Source: JAJFHI01 sp050633705 (lineage in GTDB: Bacteria > Pseudomonadota > Alphaproteobacteria > Rhizobiales > Hyphomicrobiaceae). From it: 64,000 bases of DNA. The notes under the pieces are model-generated. The model was not told the DNA's origin. It did not search any database and saw only the letters and a program-made list of their open reading frames with translations. Location of the stretch: contig JBOEGZ010000004.1 in assembly GCA_050633705.1 (NCBI GenBank), positions 228,143 through 292,142 on the forward strand. Reading direction: 5' to 3'. Both the position numbers and the translations under genes were made by a program. Positions within the stretch are counted from its first letter, which is position 1, and each line of letters begins with the position of its first letter. Below, piece by piece: positions 17,188-24,480 of this stretch.

Positions 17188-17203
17188 GCATTTTTAAAAA
17201 TGC
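17188..17203. terminator. Palindromic possible bidirectional terminator
   Basis: The 16-base palindrome GCATTTTTAAAAATGC lies between the stops of the membrane protein gene (+) and epmB (-). Its A/T core gives a T run on both strands, which would suit a weak bidirectional terminator. The stem is short of GC pairs, so efficiency is doubtful. Confidence 0.35.
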
Positions 17204-17210
17204 CGTTTGA

Positions 17211-18311
17211 TTACGCGCTTTTGGCCGGCACACAACAATCATTGTATTCATGTTGACCGCCTTTCGCGTCTTTGATGCCATAACTGTTGGGGTTGTTTGG
17301 TTTTGCCTCAACATGGGCTGCATGAGCTGGAACTTTTCCGCTTCCACCCGGTACATCCAAAACGTAGGTTGGTTGCGCGAGGCCTGACAACGTTTCCCTG
17401 AGCTCTTGCATAATGGCCTGGCCTTCGGCAATTGTGGTTCGAAAGTGCGATGTTCCAGGAGCCAGATCCGCGTGGTGCAGGTAATATGGTTTAATCCCTG
17501 TTTCGACGAACGCGCGCATAAGCTCGGCGAGCGTCGTTGAATTGTCGTTGATCCCACGCAGCAACACGGTTTGGCTGACCATTGGAATGCCACGATCGAT
17601 CAAACATTGGCAAGCTTCGCGTGCACCGTCGGTCAATTCACGCACATGATTGGCGTGCAGCGCGACATAGTTGGTTTTATTGCTGCTTTTCAGGGCGTCG
17701 ATGAGTTGCTCGGTGATGAGGTTTGGAGCCACACATGGAACGCGGGTATGCCAGCGCACGACTTTGACATGATCAATGGCATTGATGCGTTCAACAACGT
17801 CTTGGATCCGGCGCGGTGCCAGCACGAATGGGTCGCCACCGGTAATAATAACTTCCCAAACATCTTTGTGGTTTGAGATGTAGCTCATTGCCGACATTAA
17901 GTCCGCTTCAGACAATTGGCCCTGCGGGTGTTGATCCGGTTTGGGCCCAACCATTTCGCGACGGAAACAAAACCGGCAGTAGACCGGACAGATATCGACC
18001 AGCTTTAAAAGGACGCGATCGCGATAACGATGGACCAACCCAGGTGTCTTTGTCATTTTTTCGTCGCTGATCGGATCAGCGTTCTCTGAGGGTTGATGAT
18101 GGGTTTCGCGTGCTTGCGGGACAAACTGTAAAGCAATGGGATCCGCGGGGTCAGTTGGATCGATCAGATCGGCGATTGCAGGTGTGATGGCGACGCTATA
18201 ACGAGAACTTACCAGCTCTAGCGTATCTTTCGTGTCTGGTTTAACGAAGCCGCGATCAATGAGTTCTTCTACTGTTTTAATCGTACCTTTAGCGTCTTGA
18301 GACTTGATCAT
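17211..18311 (-). CDS. epmB: EF-P Lys34 lysine 2,3-aminomutase EpmB
   Basis: Radical SAM enzyme that converts lysine to (R)-beta-lysine, the group EpmA attaches to elongation factor P. It has 366 residues, close to EpmB/YjeK (342) and shorter than clostridial KamA (416). The 4Fe-4S motif CPVYCRFC (Cys108, Cys112, Cys115) is followed by ITGGDPFVL, the SAM-binding GGDP motif, and by the PLP-binding region with PGGSGKVP, whose Lys should carry pyridoxal phosphate. The start overlaps the epmA stop by 4 bases (ATGA), so the two are translationally coupled, and efp is divergent next door. A separate catabolic KamA role is less likely given this context. Confidence 0.94.
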   Translation of the reverse strand: MIKSQDAKGTIKTVEELIDRGFVKPDTKDTLELVSSRYSVAITPAIADLIDPTDPADPIALQFVPQARETHHQPSENADPISDEKMTKTPGLVHRYRDRVLLKLVDICPVYCRFCFRREMVGPKPDQHPQGQLSEADLMSAMSYISNHKDVWEVIITGGDPFVLAPRRIQDVVERINAIDHVKVVRWHTRVPCVAPNLITEQLIDALKSSNKTNYVALHANHVRELTDGAREACQCLIDRGIPMVSQTVLLRGINDNSTTLAELMRAFVETGIKPYYLHHADLAPGTSHFRTTIAEGQAIMQELRETLSGLAQPTYVLDVPGGSGKVPAHAAHVEAKPNNPNSYGIKDAKGGQHEYNDCCVPAKSA

Positions 18312-19429
18312 TGATCATCCGTTTCTTGCGTTGGGGAGGTGTCGTTTGCATCGCGAAGCGGTGCCCACAAAACTTGTTCAATGCGTTCACACTGCGTCGC
18401 CAGCATAACAAGCCGGTCGAACCCAAGCGCACAACCGCTAGACGGCGGCATTATTGCACAAGCTTTTAAGAAGTCTTCGTCAAGCGGATAACGTTCACCA
18501 TAGATGCGTTGTTTCTCGGTCATTTCCGCCTCGAGCCGTCGGCGTAGAAGTGGACCATCGCAAAGTTCGCCATAGCCGTTGGCTAATTCGACACCGCAAG
18601 CAAACATTTCAAACCGCTTAGCAAAGCGTGGATCGGTATCATCCGGGAGGGCGAGAGGGGCCTCAGGACTGGGGTAGCCTTCAAGGAAAATGGGTGGAAT
18701 TGGTTCACCCGCATCATTGATGTAATCGCGATCGCGCCAAATCTTGTCTTCGATTTCGGTTAGGCAGCGGCTAAAGATATCTGACCAAGTGTCGTCAGCG
18801 CTGACACGGACCCCAGCGGTTCTCGCTTGGTGTGCCAACACGTTCTGGTCCGGTGTTTCAGGTTGTTTTAAGCTTTCGCCGAGATCAAAGCCCAGATATT
18901 TTTGAAACACACTTCGCACCGTTAATCGGAGCGGCGTGGCTGTCGCATCGCATGCGATGTCCTTCATGCGCCATTGCGACGTGTTGGCGCTAAGACTGAT
19001 AAGTTGAACTAGGTTTGTGCAATCGGTCATTACGGTGTCGATCGTCTCGTTTGCCCGGTACCATTCCAACATCGAAAACTCAGGATGATGCAGTGCGCCC
19101 CGTTCCTGGTTGCGAAAACAAGGTGCGAAGGTGAATATTTTGGTTTCGCCAGCCGCCAGCAGTTTCTTGCAGCTAAATTCTGGCGAGGTGTGGAGGTAAA
19201 GACTGTGTTGTCGCTGATCGGTTCCAATGAGCTGGGTCTGAAAGGCATGCAAGTGGGTTTCGTTGCCCGGAGAGACCTGCAGCGCGCCAACATCGACCTC
19301 AATAAAGCCCTCGTCGGCGAAATAACGACGAATGGCAGCCTTTGCGGTATTGCGAAATAACAATGGGCCGCGCCGGTCCTTATGGCGTTCTGGCTGCCAC
19401 CAGGGCGAATTTAGAGGTGAGTTAGACAT
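18308..19429 (-). CDS. epmA: EF-P (R)-beta-lysine ligase EpmA
   Basis: Class II lysyl-tRNA-synthetase-like enzyme without an anticodon-binding domain (PoxA/GenX/EpmA). It activates (R)-beta-lysine and joins it to Lys34 of EF-P. It has 373 residues from the chosen ATG (typical length about 325), the excess being mostly inserts. Class II motifs are visible: FIEVDVGALQVSPGNE (motif 1 region), CFRNQERGALHHPEFSMLEW (motif 2, with the ATP-binding Arg), and GCALGFDRLVMLA (motif 3). ELANGYGEL is the lysine-specific piece. The frame is open to 19561, but the sequence before residue 45 is unlike the family. The ribosome site at 19429 is weak. It is coupled to epmB and divergent from efp. Confidence 0.93.
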   Translation of the reverse strand: MSNSPLNSPWWQPERHKDRRGPLLFRNTAKAAIRRYFADEGFIEVDVGALQVSPGNETHLHAFQTQLIGTDQRQHSLYLHTSPEFSCKKLLAAGETKIFTFAPCFRNQERGALHHPEFSMLEWYRANETIDTVMTDCTNLVQLISLSANTSQWRMKDIACDATATPLRLTVRSVFQKYLGFDLGESLKQPETPDQNVLAHQARTAGVRVSADDTWSDIFSRCLTEIEDKIWRDRDYINDAGEPIPPIFLEGYPSPEAPLALPDDTDPRFAKRFEMFACGVELANGYGELCDGPLLRRRLEAEMTEKQRIYGERYPLDEDFLKACAIMPPSSGCALGFDRLVMLATQCERIEQVLWAPLRDANDTSPTQETDDQ

Positions 19430-19624
19430 GAGTTGCAGCCTGTCGGGAGATTTTTTGTTAGCGTTGGGGCCACAATTAACACGGAGGGGTTGGCCTGTGG
19501 GCCGGAGCGGAGTATGAACCGGCATTGAATGATCAGATTGCGCGGTGCTGGGCAGGGGCAAGGGCCTTAGATCACCAGTCGGCGCGGTTGTTAAATTTGA
19601 AGCTCATAGACACGGAGACGCACG

Positions 19625-20194
19625 TTGACCAAGGTTATTGCAAGCTCAATCCGCAAAGGCAATGTGCTCGACCTTGATGGCAAATTAGCTGTTGTTTTGA
19701 AGGCAGAGAATATCCATCCAGGCAAAGGAACGCCAGTGACGCATCTGGAATTGCGCCGGATTTCTGACGGTGTGAAGATTGTCGAACGCTACCGGACCAC
19801 CGAGCAAGTCGAACGCGCTTTTGTTGAAGAAGTTGAACACAGCTACTTATTTGATGATGGTGGCATGCTGACGTTCATGCATCCAGAAACGTATGACCAA
19901 GTGGCGGTTTCAGCAGATGTTCTTGGTGACCAAGCAGCCTATTTGCAAGAGGGCATGATGGTCAAATTGGCGATGTTTGAAGGCAACGCCATTTCCGTTG
20001 AATTACCACAACGTGTAACCTTTGAAATCGTTGAAGCTGATCCGGTGGTTAAGGGTCAGACAGCGTCGTCGTCTTATAAACCGGCTGTGTTAGCAAACGG
20101 ACAGCGGGTCATGGTGCCGCCCCACATTGCTGCCGGAACACGCGTTGTCATAATGACAGAAGACGGTTCGTATGTGGAACGCGCCAAGGACTAA
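19625..20194 (+). CDS. efp: Elongation factor P
   Basis: Translation factor that relieves ribosome stalling at polyproline stretches. It has 189 residues, the standard length, in three beta-barrel domains (KOW-like, OB, OB). The modification loop reads HPGKGTP with Lys34 at the tip, the residue beta-lysylated by EpmA, and both modifying enzymes lie divergently next to it. The TTG start at 19625 has GGAG 7 bases upstream; a rare start codon on an abundant factor is slightly unusual. The 195 bases to epmA must hold both promoters. A strong hairpin follows the gene. Confidence 0.97.
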   Translation: MTKVIASSIRKGNVLDLDGKLAVVLKAENIHPGKGTPVTHLELRRISDGVKIVERYRTTEQVERAFVEEVEHSYLFDDGGMLTFMHPETYDQVAVSADVLGDQAAYLQEGMMVKLAMFEGNAISVELPQRVTFEIVEADPVVKGQTASSSYKPAVLANGQRVMVPPHIAAGTRVVIMTEDGSYVERAKD

Positions 20195-20247
20195 CAGACC
20201 TCCTCATTGCAGGTACTGCAAGCGCGATCGAAAACCAAGCTGATTTG

Positions 20248-20280
20248 ACAATTGTCGATGTCTGCCGACATCGCAATTGT
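20248..20280. terminator. Strong hairpin between convergent efp and DUF2339 genes
   Basis: Arms ACAATTG-T-CGATGTC (20248-20262) and GACATCGCAATTGT (20267-20280) pair over 14 bp with one bulged T and a TGCC loop. The hairpin ends at the stop codon of the opposing DUF2339 gene. There is no long T run, so it may act as a transcript-end stabiliser or a Rho-dependent end as much as an intrinsic terminator. Confidence 0.6.
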
Positions 20281-23051
20281 TATGTGTCAACCTTGTTTTC
20301 ATCTTTGGTGTTGGGCGCGCGTGGTTTGGCAAATATCAGCCTTTGGTACACAAGTCCGATACCGATTAAAACGGCTCCAAGGCATATAAACGATAATGCG
20401 CGCCAAAGCCCTGTGAGCTCCGCCAAATCATACAAACCGATTTTGAGTACCGTTGCCGTGAGAAGTCCAGCGGATGCGATGCGTGCTGGCAGCGATTGGC
20501 GGACCAACCCATAACCGAGAAACACAATCGCCAGCACCAACCAGGAGATATTGTACGCCCACATCTCGGCATCTGTTGTCGAAATACGCATGTTGATACG
20601 TTCGCCGTGGAACAGGTGGCGGACTTCCAAGGTAACGTAAGAAAATACCAGCACCAGTCCGAGGCAAGCCGCAAACAACGCATAATATTTGTTTTGCGGC
20701 TCATCCCGCAGTTGTTTTGCGACATAAAGTGCAAACAATCCGGGTAGTAAATAAGCCGGCAACAGCGAGCTCAATATGGCGCCGCCGGTCACCAATTCCG
20801 AACTGAAGTACGGGTTTTGTGTGCCAAGAAGTCCGATGACAGCCAGGAGGCCGGTCAAAACAGCAAACGCGATCCGCGCGACGGAAAACACAATATTTTT
20901 TGTACCGTCGAATAGTCTTGAGATCGCATAGGAAAATCCAAGACTTGTTAGCGCAAACAAACCCATTTCCAAATGGCCGGTCGTTGACGCCAGAATGTTG
21001 CCATCGTGGACATAGTGGCGAATTTCAAAGAAGGCCAAAAAGGCCGCAAACACAATGGCAAGGGCTTGAGCAAATTTAACGGTTACGTCATCAACACCTT
21101 TGCGCCCGAGCATCCAGGCGGCCCCGCCAAATGCCAGCGCTGGGACACCGTAACCCACAAGCAACCAGTTAAAGATTGGCCAGTTGCCAACCGCATCACC
21201 CATAATCCGTGGATCCCAAATCAGGCGACCGAGGACGATCAAGCCGATTGGAATAATGATGTAACGCAAGATTGGCATGTCACGCTTAACAGCAACATAG
21301 GCTGCACCAAATGCGGTCAAGGCGAAGGCCATTGTCAGATAGCCACGTCCGAGACATGTCACAAGCGCGAATGAGAGCGCGCCAACCGCCCCTACAGCGG
21401 CAATACTTGCCACCATATGACCAACGCGATTTTCTTCAATCTTGCCCCGCGCGTCAAAACGGTCGGCCAGAACGGCGAAGAGTGCCGCGAGTGCGGCACC
21501 AACCAACCCGAACGGCAATGAGAAATCAAAATGTGTGACTCGCAAATAGCTCAATGCCAGCGCCAGTAATATGGGTGAGGTCATGGCGATGGCGTATGAC
21601 AGGGCTGGCAAAAATTGCAGGTTTGGCCCGCGGTAAAGGCGATACGCGGTCACAGCGGTCAGGCCCAAAGACGATAGCGTTGCAAATTGTAAAAAGCTTG
21701 AGACGTCTTCAGGCAAGCGCACAAACAACGTTGGTGGCATGCGAGGGACAATGTCGCCGACTTGGTCAGACCAAATGTAAAGCGTCGTGACGATTATTAA
21801 TCCGGCCAGTGCAGTCGCGCCTGCGACAACGGCATTAAAGAAACCGGTGGTAGTTAGAAGGACAATCATTGCAAGGGCCGCGAGCAACCAGAACGTCATA
21901 TCGAATGACACGATCTGTTGCGCCATAATTGAAAGTCCGGTGAGGGCGGCCAGTGTGCCAAACCCGACCCAGTCAGTTTGCGCGTCTTCATCTCGCCTAT
22001 TGAGATAGGGAAGAAAGACTAAAATGACGGCAGCAAGCAAGGATTGCAGAACCACATGCGTAAATGCTGTTGTGGCCCAAAGTTGTTCGGCGGCATAAGA
22101 ACCAGAACTGAGCACCAATCCCCAAATGACGACACCAACTGTGTTGGCCAGCACCAGCCACCACCAATGTCTCAACTTTGCAAGGACCAAAGCGGCAGCT
22201 GTTAGCATTGCAAGATAGAGCACAAGCGCCCAAGGATTTGGCGTTTGAGATGAGACAAGCAACGGTGTAATATGAGAACCAACAATTCCAAGTGCCGCCA
22301 GCGTGGGCCCATGCAAGGCGGCTGCGAGCATCGTCGCAATGGCGATGACGCCAAGGGCCACAAACGCAACCCCTCCTGAGATGAAACTGTAGGCGGCATA
22401 GGCTGCATACACTGTAGCGAATGCTGCTATTGTACCGGCTGCTGTCAACACACTTGGAATGTGGGCTGCGAATTTTTCTTGAATGCCGAGATCGAGATCA
22501 CGTCGACGCCACCATTCACCGGCCGCTAACAACAAAGCTGCAAATATGCCACCCAGGGCGATGCGTGCTGCCGGACCAATTAATCCAGCTTCGATGGTGT
22601 ATCGCACAAGCAAAACACCCCCGATCGCAAGGGCGAGGCCGCCGACGTAAACTGCCCATTTGGTGCCAAGGCGTTCTTCGAAACTTGGTTCTGGTGATGA
22701 CGAGGCGCGATCATCTGCAGCGATTGTTTGTGCCTCATCAAGTGTTGATGTGACACTTGGCACAGAGGTTTCGACGGATTCTGTTTTTGCAGGTTGTGCT
22801 TGCGTTGTGTCCGGCTCGGGCGTGGTCGGTGTTTCAGTGGAGGTTTCAGTCTCTGGCGTTGGCTTCGATTGGGTTAAGTCGGGGTTTGGTGAAAGCCCAA
22901 TATTTTGTTCCAAGCGCTCAATATGCTCTTCAGCAAACTTTAATCGCTCAGCGGTTTTCTTGCTCCGTTTTGATGCCCGCCATGCCAAAACGATCGCTAC
23001 AATGGGGACCAAGCTCCAAAGCAGTCCAGAAAAATAGAAAAGGGAATACAT
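20280..23051 (-). CDS. DUF2339 family large membrane protein
   Basis: Very hydrophobic protein of 923 residues. Residues 1-25 form a first membrane segment. Residues 30-125 are a charged, then Pro/Thr/Ser/Glu-rich linker. From about residue 135 there are roughly 24 or more membrane segments. The start of the hydrophobic block, FEERLGTKWAVYVGGLALAIGGVLL (about residues 124-148), is the hallmark of the DUF2339 family. The function is unknown; the predicted shape is transporter- or polymerase-like, and no catalytic motif is evident. It is monocistronic and convergent with efp. Confidence 0.88.
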   Translation of the reverse strand: MYSLFYFSGLLWSLVPIVAIVLAWRASKRSKKTAERLKFAEEHIERLEQNIGLSPNPDLTQSKPTPETETSTETPTTPEPDTTQAQPAKTESVETSVPSVTSTLDEAQTIAADDRASSSPEPSFEERLGTKWAVYVGGLALAIGGVLLVRYTIEAGLIGPAARIALGGIFAALLLAAGEWWRRRDLDLGIQEKFAAHIPSVLTAAGTIAAFATVYAAYAAYSFISGGVAFVALGVIAIATMLAAALHGPTLAALGIVGSHITPLLVSSQTPNPWALVLYLAMLTAAALVLAKLRHWWWLVLANTVGVVIWGLVLSSGSYAAEQLWATTAFTHVVLQSLLAAVILVFLPYLNRRDEDAQTDWVGFGTLAALTGLSIMAQQIVSFDMTFWLLAALAMIVLLTTTGFFNAVVAGATALAGLIIVTTLYIWSDQVGDIVPRMPPTLFVRLPEDVSSFLQFATLSSLGLTAVTAYRLYRGPNLQFLPALSYAIAMTSPILLALALSYLRVTHFDFSLPFGLVGAALAALFAVLADRFDARGKIEENRVGHMVASIAAVGAVGALSFALVTCLGRGYLTMAFALTAFGAAYVAVKRDMPILRYIIIPIGLIVLGRLIWDPRIMGDAVGNWPIFNWLLVGYGVPALAFGGAAWMLGRKGVDDVTVKFAQALAIVFAAFLAFFEIRHYVHDGNILASTTGHLEMGLFALTSLGFSYAISRLFDGTKNIVFSVARIAFAVLTGLLAVIGLLGTQNPYFSSELVTGGAILSSLLPAYLLPGLFALYVAKQLRDEPQNKYYALFAACLGLVLVFSYVTLEVRHLFHGERINMRISTTDAEMWAYNISWLVLAIVFLGYGLVRQSLPARIASAGLLTATVLKIGLYDLAELTGLWRALSFICLGAVLIGIGLVYQRLIFAKPRAPNTKDENKVDT

Positions 23052-23521
23052 TGCGTGGTGCCATTATAAAGTGTTGAGCAAGCCTGAATTGGTGGCCGGT
23101 GAATCGTATCGACAAAGCTTAAGGCATTTTGATGGGACAACAATGTTGCAATGCGGTGAGAACGTGACGCGAGCAGAGTGGCGCATTGTCAAGCAGATAA
23201 TTGCGGTTGGATAAGACGTAGCAGAGAATTTGGTCACTGGCACACGCCAATACCCTCAGAACTTGGAGGGGAGAAGTTGGTGGTGATATCCGAAATGGAA
23301 TGATTTTGTTCGTGATTATCAGCCACGGGGTATCGATATGTTGGACGCCCTTGGATTTTGCCGTGATGTGGAAACAAAAAACTTTGACTAAGACTTGAAA
23401 AAAAATGCGTACTTGGCCATGTGTCAGTCGGGTGGACTGATCCATTGTGTGGCAATGATACGTACTGGTTCTTTTGCCCAAGGGTATAGGCCATTATCTT
23501 AAGCAGGAGAGACAAACGGAC
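23052..23521. other. Intergenic region before the carbonic anhydrase gene
   Basis: About 470 bases without a supported gene, divergent between the DUF2339 gene and the carbonic anhydrase gene. A minus-strand frame at 23119-23481 (120 codons) lacks a ribosome site and family character and was not called. The ribosome site AGGAGA for the next gene lies at 23505-23510. Confidence 0.45.
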
Positions 23522-24373
23522 ATGGCGAAAACTGAAAGCATTGAGCGTACAATTGGATCTCGTCGATGTGTCAAATCATCATTTATGAGTTTGATCGGGC
23601 TCAGCTTGATAACCAGCACCGTCTTGGCCACCAGCGCCGTTTCAGCCGAGCTGTGCAAAGGCTATGGCCCACAGACTCCGCGTGATATTTCCAAAGTTGA
23701 AGGCAGCAACAAACGCATCTTCACGTTGGCTGCGCCATCCAGTCAGATGAACCTTTGTAATATTCACACGCACACGAATGCAGAACACAAAGGCCCAGGC
23801 TTTAGCGTTTTTGCTGGAGCGGGTGATAGTGGCGGTTTTAAGTGCAACAATACGTCTGAATTGACCGAGGCTGAACTCAAAGACCCGACAAATGGCAAGG
23901 GTGCTTTCAAAGGTGCAAAGCCGGGCGATACGATCGAAGTGCATTGGGTGCATTCTTCCTGTGACGTTGCTCCAGGAAAAGGCTTAGGTTCGTGCCTCAG
24001 CAAAAGTTGCGCAAATCCAGAACTGCGTGTTGAAACTCAAGTGTTTCTTGTCGTCAACGACCCCAAGGCTCTTAACTTCCTTGATTTTGCCTATTCGGGA
24101 AATGTGAAAAACGGTCTGCATCAGCCCAAGTCCCTGCCAACCAATACTGGAAAGCCCGTAGTGTTTGCAGGTTCAACGACAGGTCCAAAATACACGCAAG
24201 CGAAGTGTTCGCCATTGCAAGTGACCTGGAGTGTTCGCCCACAATGCGCCAAACTCGATATTTCCTCGCTGCACAAATGGGTTGAAAACGGCAATGTTTT
24301 TCAGGAAGATCATTCTCACGGCGTGCGCCAACTCGTGACAGCGCCTGAACTGTTATCTGAAATTAAGAACTAA
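23522..24373 (+). CDS. Probable secreted delta-class carbonic anhydrase
   Basis: Secreted protein of 283 residues that resembles the delta class of carbonic anhydrase, which hydrates CO2 with a metal ion (classically zinc). After a signal peptide (hydrophobic segment at residues 20-42, cleavage near VSA/E) come CKGYGPQTPRDIS, then SSQMNLCNIHTHTNAEHKGP with a His cluster (His82, His84, His89), a Gly-rich piece ending FKCNNT, and DTIEVHWVHSSC (His141, His144). CLSKSCANPELRVETQVF follows. The Cys residues suit a disulfide-bonded periplasmic protein. This class was first known from diatoms and is much rarer in bacteria than alpha, beta or gamma. The ATG at 23522 has AGGAGA 11 bases upstream. The assignment rests on motif resemblance only; metal ligands are not proven. 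Confidence 0.72.
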   Translation: MAKTESIERTIGSRRCVKSSFMSLIGLSLITSTVLATSAVSAELCKGYGPQTPRDISKVEGSNKRIFTLAAPSSQMNLCNIHTHTNAEHKGPGFSVFAGAGDSGGFKCNNTSELTEAELKDPTNGKGAFKGAKPGDTIEVHWVHSSCDVAPGKGLGSCLSKSCANPELRVETQVFLVVNDPKALNFLDFAYSGNVKNGLHQPKSLPTNTGKPVVFAGSTTGPKYTQAKCSPLQVTWSVRPQCAKLDISSLHKWVENGNVFQEDHSHGVRQLVTAPELLSEIKN

Positions 24374-24391
24374 TGGTATTTCGGTATCTGC

Positions 24392-24413
24392 GTGGCGACC
24401 TATTGGTCGCCAC
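24392..24413 (+). terminator. Hairpin after the carbonic anhydrase gene
   Basis: Perfect 9-bp inverted repeat GTGGCGACC / GGTCGCCAC with a TATT loop, 18 bases after the stop codon. A T run is absent. It probably marks the transcript end of the carbonic anhydrase gene, which converges with the TPR gene. Confidence 0.55.
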
Positions 24414-24480
24414 TCGGGCACCAGAATAATTTCCCAATGCCGTCGCCGCAGTGACATTCGATCTGCCAAAGCGCGAGCGC

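Noticed and set aside
17188..17203. Operator or mobile element end at the GCATTTTTAAAAATGC palindrome
   Set aside because: It lies between convergent stops, so a terminator role is simpler; no direct repeats flank it.
23119..23481. Minus-strand frame of 120 codons
   Set aside because: Composition unlike the other genes (many Cys, His and basic residues), no ribosome site, no family.
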